In this document: positions 45,511-54,652 of the stretch, one piece after another
Layout of the letters: each line of letters opens with the position of its first letter
How positions within the stretch are numbered: the first letter of the stretch is position 1
Assembly (NCBI RefSeq): GCF_013214165.1
Contig: NZ_JABSSM010000002.1
Span: 14,584 to 78,583, forward strand
Reading direction: 5' to 3'
Length of the DNA stretch: 64,000 nt
Source of the DNA: Shewanella sp.
Lineage (GTDB): Bacteria; Pseudomonadota; Gammaproteobacteria; Enterobacterales; Shewanellaceae
Program-made: the position numbers and the translations under genes
The notes under the pieces: model-generated
The model's input: the letters and a program-made list of their open reading frames with translations, nothing else
What the model was told of the DNA's origin: nothing
Databases searched by the model: none

Positions 45511-46632
45511 GTGAAGCGAATGTTGTATATTTTTCTGGCGTTGCTGTTTACGCCTTACGTTTTGGCATCAGCAATGCCCCTTAATATGACCAAGGGTGTC
45601 ACGGATATCAGTGGACAGGTATACAACCTGCACATGATCATCTTGTATATCTGTTGCGCCATAGGTGTGGTAGTTTTCGGCGTGATGATCTATTCCATGA
45701 TCAATCACCGAAAGTCTAAGGGGGCAGTAGCAGCCAATTTCCACGAAAGTACCAAGGTCGAGATAGCCTGGACCATTGCACCTTTCATCATACTCATTGT
45801 TATGGCTATTCCGGCGACTAAGACCCTAATCGCCATGGAAGATTCTAGTGATGCCGACATCACCATCAAGATCACCGGCTCTCAATGGAAATGGCATTAC
45901 AGCTATTTCGATCAAGATATAGAATTCTACAGCTTACTCTCAACCCCGAGAGAACAGATAGAGGGCACCGAGGAGAAGGGAGAGCACTATCTCCTCGAAG
46001 TCGACAAACCCTTAGTGCTTCCCATCAATAAAAAAGTTCGCTTCCTGATGACATCAGAAGATGTGATCCATTCCTGGTGGGTTCCGGCATTTGCGGTCAA
46101 GAAAGATGCTAACCCAGGTTTCATCAATGAAGCATGGACGCGTATCAATATCCCGGGTACCTATCGCGGCCAGTGTGCCGAGCTCTGTGGTAAAGATCAT
46201 GGCTTCATGCCAATCGTGGTCGAGGCCCTGAGCCAAGCCGATTTCGATATCTGGGTTGCCGCACAAAAAAATCAAGCCAGCACAGCCGCAGCAGAGGCAC
46301 AAGCCTCCTTGAGTCGGTCCCTCTCCATGAATGAGCTCATGGCCCAAGGTGAACAGGTGTACATGTCTCGCTGTGCTGCATGCCATCAACCTAACGGCAT
46401 GGGTTTACCCGGCGTATTCCCGCCAATGAAAGCTAGCCCAATCACCACAGGACCATTAACGGATCACTTAGAGATGGTTATCAATGGGAAGGCGGGCACT
46501 GCGATGCAGGCTTTTGGCAAGCAATTAACCGCACAAGAGATTGCCGCAGTGATTACTTATGAACGTAACGCTTGGGACAATAATACCGGCGATACGGTTC
46601 AGGCTGCTGATGTCAGTCAGCATGGCCAATAG
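45511..46632 (+). CDS. coxB: Cytochrome c oxidase subunit II with fused cytochrome c domain (CoxB)
   Basis: 373 residues. Start is GTG 45511 behind GACAGAGGAGAAG. Signal/first helix, then two membrane helices (~30-55, ~78-100); the cupredoxin domain carries the CuA site (QCAELCGKDHGFMPIVVEAL) and the earlier His of SEDVIHSWWVP. The C-terminal ~90 residues form a cytochrome c domain with CAACH at about 290-294 and an axial Met region (GMGLPGVFPPMK). This makes the enzyme caa3-like. First gene of the cox operon. Confidence 0.94.
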   Translation: MKRMLYIFLALLFTPYVLASAMPLNMTKGVTDISGQVYNLHMIILYICCAIGVVVFGVMIYSMINHRKSKGAVAANFHESTKVEIAWTIAPFIILIVMAIPATKTLIAMEDSSDADITIKITGSQWKWHYSYFDQDIEFYSLLSTPREQIEGTEEKGEHYLLEVDKPLVLPINKKVRFLMTSEDVIHSWWVPAFAVKKDANPGFINEAWTRINIPGTYRGQCAELCGKDHGFMPIVVEALSQADFDIWVAAQKNQASTAAAEAQASLSRSLSMNELMAQGEQVYMSRCAACHQPNGMGLPGVFPPMKASPITTGPLTDHLEMVINGKAGTAMQAFGKQLTAQEIAAVITYERNAWDNNTGDTVQAADVSQHGQ

Positions 46633-46641
46633 AGAGGCAAT

Positions 46642-48273
46642 ATGAATACTTTAACCCGCGAGGCGGAACCCAATATGGAAATCGGCCAGATCGAAGCGAC
46701 CAGTGATCACCATGATGAGCATGAGCACCAACAACACCCTTCGGGGATTAAACGTTGGCTGTTCACCACCAATCATAAAGACATAGGCACCCTCTACCTC
46801 TGGTTCAGTTTTATCATGTTCCTCACCGGTGGCGCCATGGCTATGGTGATACGCGCTGAACTATTTCAACCAGGACTACAGCTGATAGAGCCTAATTTTT
46901 TCAATCAGATGACCACAGTCCATGGGCTGATCATGGTGTTTGGAGCCGTCATGCCAGCCTTCACTGGGTTGGCAAACTGGTTGATACCTATGATGATAGG
47001 CGCGCCGGACATGGCGCTACCTAGGATGAACAACTGGAGTTTTTGGATCTTACCCTTTGCGTTCACCATCCTGCTTAGCTCATTATTTATGGAAGGAGGC
47101 GGACCTAACTTTGGCTGGACCTTCTACGCGCCGCTGTCGACCACTTACAGTCCTGACAGCACGGCGCTATTTGTTTTCTCTATTCATATCATGGGAATAA
47201 GCTCCATCATGGGAGCGATCAATGTGATCGTGACCATAGTGAATATGCGTGCTCCTGGCATGACCTGGATGAAGCTACCACTGTTTGTCTGGACCTGGTT
47301 GATCACCGCCTTCCTCCTGATTGCCGTGATGCCTGTTTTAGCAGGTGTAGTGACCATGGTGCTCACGGACAAATACTTCGGCACCAGCTTCTTCGATGCC
47401 GCAGGTGGCGGCGATCCTGTGATGTTCCAGCATATCTTCTGGTTCTTCGGCCATCCAGAAGTGTACATCATGATCTTACCTTCCTTCGGTATCATCTCGG
47501 CCATAGTGCCCACCTTCAGCCGTAAGAAGCTGTTTGGCTACTCCTCTATGGTTTACGCCACATCTAGCATAGCAATACTGTCATTTCTTGTCTGGGCACA
47601 CCACATGTTCACCACAGGTATGCCGGTATTCGCCGAGCTGTTTTTCATGTATTGCACCATGTTGATCGCGGTGCCCACTGGGGTGAAAGTGTTCAACTGG
47701 GTGGCGACTATGTGGCGAGGCTCCCTCACCTTCGAGACACCAATGCTGTTCGCCATCGCCTTCATCATACTCTTCACCATAGGCGGATTCTCGGGCCTGA
47801 TGCTGGCCATCACCCCGGCAGACTTCCAATACCATGATACGTATTTCGTGGTGGCACATTTCCACTATGTGCTGGTAACAGGTGCCATCTTCTCCATCAT
47901 GGCAGCCGCTTATTACTGGCTGCCGAAGTGGACCGGTAACATGTATGACGAGAGGCTAGGCAAGATACATTTTTGGTGTTCGGTAATATCGGTCAACGTG
48001 CTCTTCTTCCCTATGCATTTCTTAGGCTTAGCGGGCATGCCAAGACGAATTCCCGATTATGCAGTGCAATTTGCCGATGTTAATCAGATAGTTTCCATAG
48101 GCGGCTTCGCCTTCGGACTATCGCAGTTTATCTTCCTCGCGCTGGTCATCAAGTGTATACGCGGTGGCGAAAAAGCAGCGGCGAAACCTTGGGAAGGCGC
48201 CGAAGGCTTAGAATGGACACTGCCTAGCCCGGCCCCCTATCACTCATTCACTACACCACCCGAGATAAAGTAG
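46642..48273 (+). CDS. coxA: Cytochrome c oxidase subunit I (CoxA)
   Basis: 543 residues. Catalytic subunit with heme a, heme a3 and CuB. Ligands seen: TTVHGLIMVFGAVMPAFTGL (heme a His), FFGHPEVYIMILP (CuB His with the cross-linked Tyr), WAHHMFTTGMP (CuB His pair) and VVAHFHYVLVTGA (heme a3/a His). The K-channel and D-channel regions appear intact (MNNWSFWILPFAF). The N-terminus has a His/Glu-rich extension (DHHDEHEHQQH) before IKRWLFTTNHKDIG. Nine bp after coxB. Confidence 0.97.
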   Translation: MNTLTREAEPNMEIGQIEATSDHHDEHEHQQHPSGIKRWLFTTNHKDIGTLYLWFSFIMFLTGGAMAMVIRAELFQPGLQLIEPNFFNQMTTVHGLIMVFGAVMPAFTGLANWLIPMMIGAPDMALPRMNNWSFWILPFAFTILLSSLFMEGGGPNFGWTFYAPLSTTYSPDSTALFVFSIHIMGISSIMGAINVIVTIVNMRAPGMTWMKLPLFVWTWLITAFLLIAVMPVLAGVVTMVLTDKYFGTSFFDAAGGGDPVMFQHIFWFFGHPEVYIMILPSFGIISAIVPTFSRKKLFGYSSMVYATSSIAILSFLVWAHHMFTTGMPVFAELFFMYCTMLIAVPTGVKVFNWVATMWRGSLTFETPMLFAIAFIILFTIGGFSGLMLAITPADFQYHDTYFVVAHFHYVLVTGAIFSIMAAAYYWLPKWTGNMYDERLGKIHFWCSVISVNVLFFPMHFLGLAGMPRRIPDYAVQFADVNQIVSIGGFAFGLSQFIFLALVIKCIRGGEKAAAKPWEGAEGLEWTLPSPAPYHSFTTPPEIK

Positions 48274-48275
48274 CG

Positions 48276-48845
48276 ATGAGCACTAAGCAGGGTAAGTCTA
48301 ATCGAAGACTCATCGGCATGCTGATCGCTGCTGCTGTGGGCATGTTCGGCTTCGGCTTCGCCTTGGTGCCCTTATACGATGTGCTTTGCGAACAATTGGG
48401 CATCAATGGCAAGACCCAGAACAGCGCTAGCACTTACAAGCCGATCACCATAGATGAGAGTCGCACCATTACCATAGAATTTATGGCGCAGATACAGAGT
48501 GATATGCCTTGGGAGTTCACGCCTGAAGTCAAACGCATGCAGGTGCATCCCGGAGAGCTGATCCGCACTAACTTCAATGCCAAGAACCTGTCTCTAAAGG
48601 ATACCATCGGCCAGGCCATCCCCTCGGTCTCACCTGGACTGGGAGCCGCTTACTTCAATAAAACCGAGTGTTTCTGCTTCAACCAGCAGAGGCTAATGGC
48701 CAAAGAAAGTGCCGAGCTGCCACTTATTTTCTTCGTGGATCCGGCTCTTCCCGATTCCATAACCACATTAACTCTCTCTTATACCCTCTACAACATCACC
48801 GACTCTGGTTATGTCGGTTCAGTTGAGCAAGGAGCAGCAAGATGA
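48276..48845 (+). CDS. ctaG: Cytochrome c oxidase assembly protein Cox11 (CtaG)
   Basis: 189 residues, one N-terminal helix and a periplasmic immunoglobulin-like domain that delivers copper to CuB. The diagnostic motif is ECFCFNQQ (about 129-136). It starts 2 bp after coxA and overlaps coxC by ATGA. Confidence 0.94.
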   Translation: MSTKQGKSNRRLIGMLIAAAVGMFGFGFALVPLYDVLCEQLGINGKTQNSASTYKPITIDESRTITIEFMAQIQSDMPWEFTPEVKRMQVHPGELIRTNFNAKNLSLKDTIGQAIPSVSPGLGAAYFNKTECFCFNQQRLMAKESAELPLIFFVDPALPDSITTLTLSYTLYNITDSGYVGSVEQGAAR

Positions 48846-49717
48846 CAACTAAGCACGAACACTATTACGTTCCCGCACAGAGTGCGTGGCCCATCATAGG
48901 GGCAGTAGGATTATTCCTTATCGCATTTGGCGCCGGAAGTTATGTACAGCAACTCAAATCCGATGGCGGCAGTGGCGGAATCATCTTACTCACCGGCATA
49001 GCCGTGATTATATTTATGATTTTTGGCTGGTTCAGAACCGTTATCGCCGAGTCGATGAGCGGCCTCTATTCCAAGCAGATGGACAGGTCTTTTCGCCAAG
49101 GAATGAGCTGGTTTATTTTCTCCGAAGTGATGTTCTTCGGTGCATTTTTCGGTGCCCTACTTTACGCCAGAATGATTGCTGTACCTTGGTTGGGGGGTGA
49201 TTCCAATAATGCCATGACCAATGAGGTACTCTGGCCGGGATTTGAAGCCGTTTGGCCATTATTAACCACACCCGATGGCACAAAAACTGAGGCCATGCCC
49301 TGGACAGGCTTGCCCTTGTATAACACCATCATCCTACTCACATCATCTGTGACTCTGCATATGGCTCACGTGAGTCTGGAGAAAGGTAAACGCTCGGCAA
49401 TCACCTTCTGGCTGGGTATCACCATCTTGCTGGGCATGAGTTTTCTGACGTTACAAGTCGAAGAGTATATTCACGCCTACCAGGAGATGGGCTTAACCTT
49501 GGCCTCTGGAGTTTACGGTAATACCTTCTTCCTGTTGACCGGTTTCCACGGCATGCACGTCACTCTGGGAACGGTATTCCTGATCGTGTTATTTTTGCGC
49601 GTCTTGAAGGGACACTTTACCCCGGATAAGCATTTCGCCTTCCAGGCGGGCAGCTGGTATTGGCACTTCGTCGACGTCGTCTGGCTGGGTTTGTTTATCT
49701 TCGTCTACGTCCTCTGA
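48842..49717 (+). CDS. coxC: Cytochrome c oxidase subunit III (CoxC)
   Basis: 291 residues, seven membrane helices. Typical blocks: FSEVMFFGAFFGALLYARM, LTSSVTLHMAHVSLEKGKRS, TFFLLTGFHGMHVTLGTVFL and WHFVDVVWLGLFIFVYVL at the C-terminus. Overlaps ctaG by four bases. Confidence 0.96.
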   Translation: MTTKHEHYYVPAQSAWPIIGAVGLFLIAFGAGSYVQQLKSDGGSGGIILLTGIAVIIFMIFGWFRTVIAESMSGLYSKQMDRSFRQGMSWFIFSEVMFFGAFFGALLYARMIAVPWLGGDSNNAMTNEVLWPGFEAVWPLLTTPDGTKTEAMPWTGLPLYNTIILLTSSVTLHMAHVSLEKGKRSAITFWLGITILLGMSFLTLQVEEYIHAYQEMGLTLASGVYGNTFFLLTGFHGMHVTLGTVFLIVLFLRVLKGHFTPDKHFAFQAGSWYWHFVDVVWLGLFIFVYVL

Positions 49718-49766
49718 TAGAGCCGCTACGCTTCTCTATGTATGTCACTAGGTGAGATTCAATATG

Positions 49767-49802
49767 AATAATGTTAACTCCTAAACCGGAGCTAACATTA
49801 TT
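49767..49802. terminator. Bidirectional terminator between coxC and the DUF2909 gene
   Basis: AATAATGTTAACTCC (49767-49781) pairs with GGAGCTAACATTATT (49788-49802), one mismatch, AT-rich ends serving both strands. Confidence 0.7.
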
Positions 49803-49824
49803 GCGTCTGAATATGAGTCTTAGA

Positions 49825-50043
49825 CTAATAAGGTCTTGGGTTGGGGGTGATGATCCCAGTGCCTAATGCCACTAGGATGAATAGCACCACCAGCACAGAG
49901 AAGATGACCCGACGCCCCAGGAAATGGCTCGCAGGCGTCTCACTCTCACCTTTCACCAAGATAAACAGGGCTCGGGCCAGATTAAACATAATGAATAGCA
50001 CTAGCAGTACTAAGACGATTTTAAAGATAATTAATAGATTCAT
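49825..50043 (-). CDS. DUF2909 twin-transmembrane protein
   Basis: 72 residues, two membrane helices (LIIFKIVLVLLVLFIMFNLA and VIFSVLVVLFILVALGTGII) joined by a short charged loop with GESETPASHFLGRR. DUF2909 proteins are regularly found inside cox operons of gammaproteobacteria, usually leftward as here. Role unproven, probably oxidase assembly. Confidence 0.85.
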   Translation of the reverse strand: MNLLIIFKIVLVLLVLFIMFNLARALFILVKGESETPASHFLGRRVIFSVLVVLFILVALGTGIITPNPRPY

Positions 50044-50175
50044 CGGTCATCCTCATATTGAGTCATGGGGCACTCGTGACGGGTTCGCTATTGCTACTCT
50101 GGAGCCGTTTATCCATTTGGTCAAGTTAGCTTTTTTGCAGCTTAGCTGTCTTCTTAATACACAGGAGAGAAAATA

Positions 50176-51012
50176 ATGACTAGCCTCTCTCGACGTAGCC
50201 GTCAGTATTTATGGGCCACCAGAGCAGCATTGGCTATGCTTGCTATTATCATGTTCCTCATCTTAGTGAAACTCGGTTTTTGGCAACTCGATCGCGCCGA
50301 GATGAAAGAGCAATGGCAGAGCGAGTTGACCCATCGCCAGTCATCTGCGCCGTTATCATATGCACAGCTGGTCTCATTCCCCCCGACAGATAAGCTCACG
50401 GGTTACCGTCTGTCGGTCTCGGCATCTCCCCCATCGAGTCAAATATTCCTGTTGGATAATCAGGTCTTCAACGGCAGGGTTGGCTATTTAGCACTACAGC
50501 CCATGCAGATAACAGCCGATGGCCCTTGGATGCTAGTAGAACTCGGCTTCATTGCTGCTGGCCTAGATAGACGAATACTGCCCTATGTTGATGTCATCGA
50601 TAAAGAGGTCAACTTGAATGGTCGCTTGTATCAGAAACAAGCGAATCCTATGAGCTCGGCCTTAATGCCTGAATCAGGCTGGCCCAAGCGTATCCAAAAC
50701 CTTAACCTTGGCGAGATCAGCCAGCTGCTAGGTCAAGCCTTGGCTCCTGCCGTGTTGCAGCCGGATAATCTCGAGGGAATTGACTTGCCCCACCCCTGGA
50801 CACCGATACCACTTTCCTCACAGAAACACAGAGGCTATGCCCTGCAGTGGTTTTCCATGGCACTGGCTTTTGCCCTGCTAATGTTATATTCCATCTATAG
50901 CAGAAGAGTTAAAACGCCAACAAAACAACAAGATGGTTCTATAAAAAATAATATTCCTCATCGGACCAATATCGATGAAATGACAGTTGCCAATGTAAAC
51001 AAGACCAAGTAG
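50176..51012 (+). CDS. SURF1-family cytochrome oxidase biogenesis protein
   Basis: 278 residues. Two membrane helices, one near each end (LAMLAIIMFLILVKLGFWQL; QWFSMALAFALLMLYSIYSR), with a periplasmic domain between. Family blocks: LGFWQLDRAEMKEQW, FLLDNQVFNGRVGYLALQPM, VLVELGFI-like (WMLVELGFIAAG) and HRGYALQWFSMA. SURF1 helps insert heme a into subunit I. The C-terminal ~30 residues are polar and extra. Confidence 0.92.
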   Translation: MTSLSRRSRQYLWATRAALAMLAIIMFLILVKLGFWQLDRAEMKEQWQSELTHRQSSAPLSYAQLVSFPPTDKLTGYRLSVSASPPSSQIFLLDNQVFNGRVGYLALQPMQITADGPWMLVELGFIAAGLDRRILPYVDVIDKEVNLNGRLYQKQANPMSSALMPESGWPKRIQNLNLGEISQLLGQALAPAVLQPDNLEGIDLPHPWTPIPLSSQKHRGYALQWFSMALAFALLMLYSIYSRRVKTPTKQQDGSIKNNIPHRTNIDEMTVANVNKTK

Positions 51013-51161
51013 GTTAGAGATTAAGCAGTAAAAACTTCGAACCATAAGAAGTGACTATAAAACATGCGTTTCCTAGCCGTCTCGGGAAACTGAATGAGTA
51101 TGACTCATATGAATTTTATTTGCCTGCACGGGCGTTCATATGGGCTTTCTTAGGAGAGAGT

Positions 51162-51707
51162 ATGAACTCCCCCAAAAAGAGCGGCGCTAAACCTTTAATT
51201 TTACTTTTCTTAGTCTTCATCCTGCCTGTGGCCGCGGCCAAAATTGTGCTCAGCTTAGATCTCTATCGAGGCGGTGCCACCAATAAGGGAGAACTACTTC
51301 CTATCGGCACTAGTTACCAGAGCCTTATGATGGACAACCCTAAGCCTAGAGAGTGGCAACTCCTCTACCTGCTACCAAACAAGTGTGATCAGCAATGTCA
51401 GGATCATCTCTATATCCTGCAACAGAGCCATATCGCCCTGGGACGAGATCAAGACAGGGTTCATACCTTGATATTACTCAGCCAAGATAGCGATCTCCAC
51501 GCCCTGACTGCATACAAGTTCGACACGGCGAAGGCCAATGGCGCCATGATAAAGATGCTGGACAGTCAGCAAATGATTGTGGTCGACCCATTGGGCAGCC
51601 TGGTCATGCGCTATCCCGCGGTTAATGGCATGGACAAGCAGATCATGCAGGGTAAATCACTCATAGCTGACTTAAGAAAGATGCTCAAACTATCGAGAGT
51701 CGGCTAA
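51162..51707 (+). CDS. Membrane-anchored protein of the cox operon, function unknown
   Basis: 181 residues from ATG 51162, preceded by TTAGGAGAGAG; a frame beginning at 51051 adds 37 unlikely residues. One N-terminal helix (PLILLFLVFILPVAAAKIVL), then a periplasmic thioredoxin-like domain (EWQLLYLLPNKCDQQCQDHL with a CDQQC pair; MIVVDPLGSLVMRYP). It resembles the 'transmembrane cytochrome oxidase associated protein' found between surf1 and ctaA in related genomes. The CxxxC pair suggests a copper or thiol role (inference). It overlaps ctaA by TAATG. Confidence 0.75.
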   Translation: MNSPKKSGAKPLILLFLVFILPVAAAKIVLSLDLYRGGATNKGELLPIGTSYQSLMMDNPKPREWQLLYLLPNKCDQQCQDHLYILQQSHIALGRDQDRVHTLILLSQDSDLHALTAYKFDTAKANGAMIKMLDSQQMIVVDPLGSLVMRYPAVNGMDKQIMQGKSLIADLRKMLKLSRVG

Positions 51708-52690
51708 TGGGGATCCAAAACCTACTCAGAATCACCCTTGTCTTCACTCTTTGTGTCATTTTAATGGGGGCCTATACCCGATTATCCGATGCAGGCCTCG
51801 GCTGTCCCGATTGGCCCGGTTGTTATGGCATGATGAAAGTCCCCAGCCAACACAGTGAGCTGATGAAGGCACAAGATGCCTTCCCCGGGCAGCAAGTTGA
51901 GCCAAAGAAAGCCTGGCTAGAGATGATCCACAGATATATCGCCGCAGCCCTAGGATTACTCGTGCTGGTGATCTTCATTCTCTGTTTAAAAAAACCGGAT
52001 GCCCCCAAGAAGCTAGCAACAATCATCGCCATCTTGATCCTATTTCAGGCCGCGTTGGGGATGTGGACCGTTACCATGAAACTCATGCCGGTTGTGGTCA
52101 TGTCTCATCTCATCGGCGGCTTCAGCTTAATCTCACTACTACTCCTGCTCTATCTCAGGACTAAACCACAGGGGCTCCCTGGGGCAGATCTTGCCGCTAA
52201 AAGACTGGCCCCATTAGCCTTGGCTGGCATGGGAGTCTTGATCTTACAGATCATACTCGGTGGCTGGACCTCATCAAACTATGCGGCGCTGGCCTGTACC
52301 TCACTGCCTATCTGCGAGGGGAACTGGTACCAGAATTTACAGCTCACTCAGGCTTTTAATCCTTTTCAAGGCGAACACGAGACTTATGAATTTGGCGTAC
52401 TCGACTATTATTCACGTATGACCATACATGTTGCCCATAGATTTGGCGCGATATTGACCACAGGTATCTTGCTCTGGCTGGCCTACAAGCTTTTTACCCA
52501 GTCTCAATCGGCACTCTTGAAGCGAGCGGCACTGGTCTTGACCGGTTTAGTCATACTGCAAGTCGGGCTGGGGATCAGCAATGTTGTCTTGCATCTGCCT
52601 TTGGGCATAGCCGTATCTCATAATGCCGGCGCAGCCATGCTGCTACTGACATTAGTGTTTATCAACTACGCCCTGCGGCGAAATACGTAA
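51707..52690 (+). CDS. ctaA: Heme A synthase (CtaA/Cox15)
   Basis: 327 residues, eight membrane helices. Oxidises heme O to heme A. Family blocks: MGAYTRLSDAGLGCPDWPGC, EMIHRYIAAALGLLVLVIFI, ALGMWTVTMKLMPVVVMSHL and IHVAHRFGAILTTGILLWLA (heme His). Starts on the overlapping TAATG. The stop codon begins a five-copy 8-bp microsatellite. Confidence 0.94.
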   Translation: MGIQNLLRITLVFTLCVILMGAYTRLSDAGLGCPDWPGCYGMMKVPSQHSELMKAQDAFPGQQVEPKKAWLEMIHRYIAAALGLLVLVIFILCLKKPDAPKKLATIIAILILFQAALGMWTVTMKLMPVVVMSHLIGGFSLISLLLLLYLRTKPQGLPGADLAAKRLAPLALAGMGVLILQIILGGWTSSNYAALACTSLPICEGNWYQNLQLTQAFNPFQGEHETYEFGVLDYYSRMTIHVAHRFGAILTTGILLWLAYKLFTQSQSALLKRAALVLTGLVILQVGLGISNVVLHLPLGIAVSHNAGAAMLLLTLVFINYALRRNT

Positions 52691-52727
52691 GTTTTAAGTT
52701 TTAAGTTTTAAGTTTTAAGTTTTAAGC
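52688..52727. repeat. Microsatellite, five copies of TAAGTTTT
   Basis: The 8-bp unit runs in tandem from the ctaA stop codon (52688-52690) to 52727. Loss or gain of units changes the ctaA-ctaB spacing but not the coding sequence. Confidence 0.93.
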
Positions 52728-52772
52728 AGAATAATAATTTAAAGGGCGTAAAGCCTAAGCGAGGGAAGAGCC

Positions 52773-53687
52773 ATGGCAAAACCAGTTTCAATTTCGGCCA
52801 CTGAGCCTAAGACCGACGGCGAACCACTGCAGTGGCGCGCATATTATGAGATGACCAAGCCTAAAGTGGTGGCGCTTATGCTGCTCACAGTTTTAGTCGG
52901 TATGTGTCTGGCGGTACCTGGCGCCGTGCCTCTGCAGCCCTTAATTATTGGCATGCTAGGCATAGGCATGATGGCTGGTGCAGCCGCCGCCTTTAACCAC
53001 CTCATCGATCGACGCATAGATGGCCTGATGGCCCGTACCTATAATCGCCCCCTGCCTAAGGGACGTATCTCTGTCACTAAGGCTCTCACCTTCTCTATCA
53101 GCCTAGCTCTATTGGGCTTCATCTTGCTGTACACCTTAGTCAATGAGCTCACCGCCTGGCTCACCTTTGCCAGTCTTGTAGGCTATGCCATCATATATAC
53201 CACTTACCTCAAGCGTGCCACCCCACAAAATATCGTCGTCGGTGGACTCGCCGGAGCCATGCCGCCACTCCTTGGCTGGACGGCGATAACCGGAGAGTTT
53301 CACGGTCATGCCCTGCTACTAGTTATTATTATTTTTACTTGGACCCCGCCACATTTCTGGGCATTGGCCATTCACAGGAAAGCGGAATATGCCAAGGTCG
53401 ATATCCCTATGCTACCTGTGACCCATGGCGTCGAGTTTACTAAGACCTGTATCTTGCTCTATACCTTGCTGCTGGCTATCGCCTGCTTGCTACCCGTTAT
53501 AGTGGGAATGTGCGGCCCCATCTATCTGGTGGGTTCGACGATATTGAGTTGCGGCTTCCTCTATAAGGCATGGGAGCTTAAATATGATGACAAACCTGGT
53601 CTGGCAATGCAGGTGTTTCGCTTCTCCATCTATCATCTGATGATCTTATTTATCCTGCTCTTGGTCGATCATTACCTCTGGGTATAA
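52773..53687 (+). CDS. ctaB: Protoheme IX farnesyltransferase (heme O synthase, CtaB/CyoE)
   Basis: 304 residues, nine membrane helices. UbiA-type prenyltransferase. Motif I is [20 protein letters not shown] (about residues 73-92) with the Mg-diphosphate Asp residues, and motif II is [19 protein letters not shown]. Supplies heme O to CtaA. Confidence 0.95.
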   Translation: MAKPVSISATEPKTDGEPLQWRAYYEMTKPKVVALMLLTVLVGMCLAVPGAVPLQPLIIGMLGIGMMAGAAAAFNHLIDRRIDGLMARTYNRPLPKGRISVTKALTFSISLALLGFILLYTLVNELTAWLTFASLVGYAIIYTTYLKRATPQNIVVGGLAGAMPPLLGWTAITGEFHGHALLLVIIIFTWTPPHFWALAIHRKAEYAKVDIPMLPVTHGVEFTKTCILLYTLLLAIACLLPVIVGMCGPIYLVGSTILSCGFLYKAWELKYDDKPGLAMQVFRFSIYHLMILFILLLVDHYLWV

Positions 53688-53754
53688 ACCTCAAAGCATA
53701 ATATATTCGTTTATTACTACTTCACAGTTCAGTGATTGCAAGGGGTGTTATTAG

Positions 53755-54447
53755 ATGGAAAAAAAACTTAGGCTAATAGCCGTAGCGCTTTCAGGCTTAG
53801 TTTTACTCGGCCTCGGCGGTGTGACCGCGGTTCAGTTGCAGAAGAGTAAGCAGACCAATGCCATCATCTATTCCCTACAGGACACAGAGCTGGATCTTGC
53901 CACCAGCTTCGTGTTTCCAATCGCTAAGCCATTGGCCCCCTTCTCTCTCACGGATCAACATGGCAAAACCTTTACCAATACCAGCTTAACCGATAAATGG
54001 AGCCTATTCTTCATCGGCTACACCTCTTGCCCGGATGTGTGCCCTACGACTATGGGCAAACTCACTGCTGCTTACCCCAAATTGCTAGAAAATGCAGAGC
54101 TACAAGTGGTTTTTCTCTCCGTCGATCCTCAACGAGATACCCAGACTAAGCTGTTAAGCTATATGAACTTCTTCAACCCTCAATTTATCGCCATCACCGG
54201 CGAGCATGCCCAGCTATTCCCGCTCACGCGAGACCTAGGTTTCGTCTATGCCATGGTCGGCGATGGGGAAGACTATCAGGTCGACCACAGTGCATCTATG
54301 GCGCTAATATCACCGGATGGAAACAAGGTGGCGATAATAAAACCTAGATCCTCTGCTCCGGGTAAGCTACCCCAAATTTCAAACCAAAATCTCATCGCAG
54401 ATATACAAACCATAATAGCCAATTATAAGGCAGCAGCTAGATCTTAG
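53755..54447 (+). CDS. SCO1/SenC-family copper chaperone
   Basis: 230 residues. N-terminal membrane anchor (LIAVALSGLVLLGLGGVTAV) and a periplasmic thioredoxin fold with the copper site TSCPDVCPTTMGKL (CxxxC) and distal His in YQVDHSASMALI. Delivers copper to CuA of CoxB. Last gene of the cox block, convergent with the RHS operon. Confidence 0.94.
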   Translation: MEKKLRLIAVALSGLVLLGLGGVTAVQLQKSKQTNAIIYSLQDTELDLATSFVFPIAKPLAPFSLTDQHGKTFTNTSLTDKWSLFFIGYTSCPDVCPTTMGKLTAAYPKLLENAELQVVFLSVDPQRDTQTKLLSYMNFFNPQFIAITGEHAQLFPLTRDLGFVYAMVGDGEDYQVDHSASMALISPDGNKVAIIKPRSSAPGKLPQISNQNLIADIQTIIANYKAAARS

Positions 54448-54525
54448 GCATTAGTACCGGATCACACCAGTTCGGCTAGCTTATGGTGTCGAGAACGACG
54501 CTGATTTTATCAGCTTGAGGATAGT

Positions 54526-54563
54526 GTTCATGGCAAGGACTATTAAAATGCCCTGCCATGAAC
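54526..54563. repeat. Palindrome between sco and the RHS gene
   Basis: GTTCATGGCA (54526-54535) and TGCCATGAAC (54554-54563) are perfect inverted repeats separated by 18 bp. A second stem, AGCGTTCGAG / CTCAAACGCT (54614-54640), follows and may end the leftward RHS transcript, although no clear U-tract exists. The 205-bp gap holds no gene. Confidence 0.55.
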
Positions 54564-54652
54564 TGAGTCATAATGGAATAATTGAGTGCTACTTGAGTAC
54601 GTTACAACGCCTTAGCGTTCGAGTTTTCAGCTCAAACGCTCAGTGTTATAAT

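Noticed and set aside
54448-54652. Immunity gene for the RHS protein
   Set aside because: The 205-bp gap after the RHS stop holds palindromes but no frame with a start and ribosome site; plus-strand frame 54515-54826 mostly covers the RHS 3' end.
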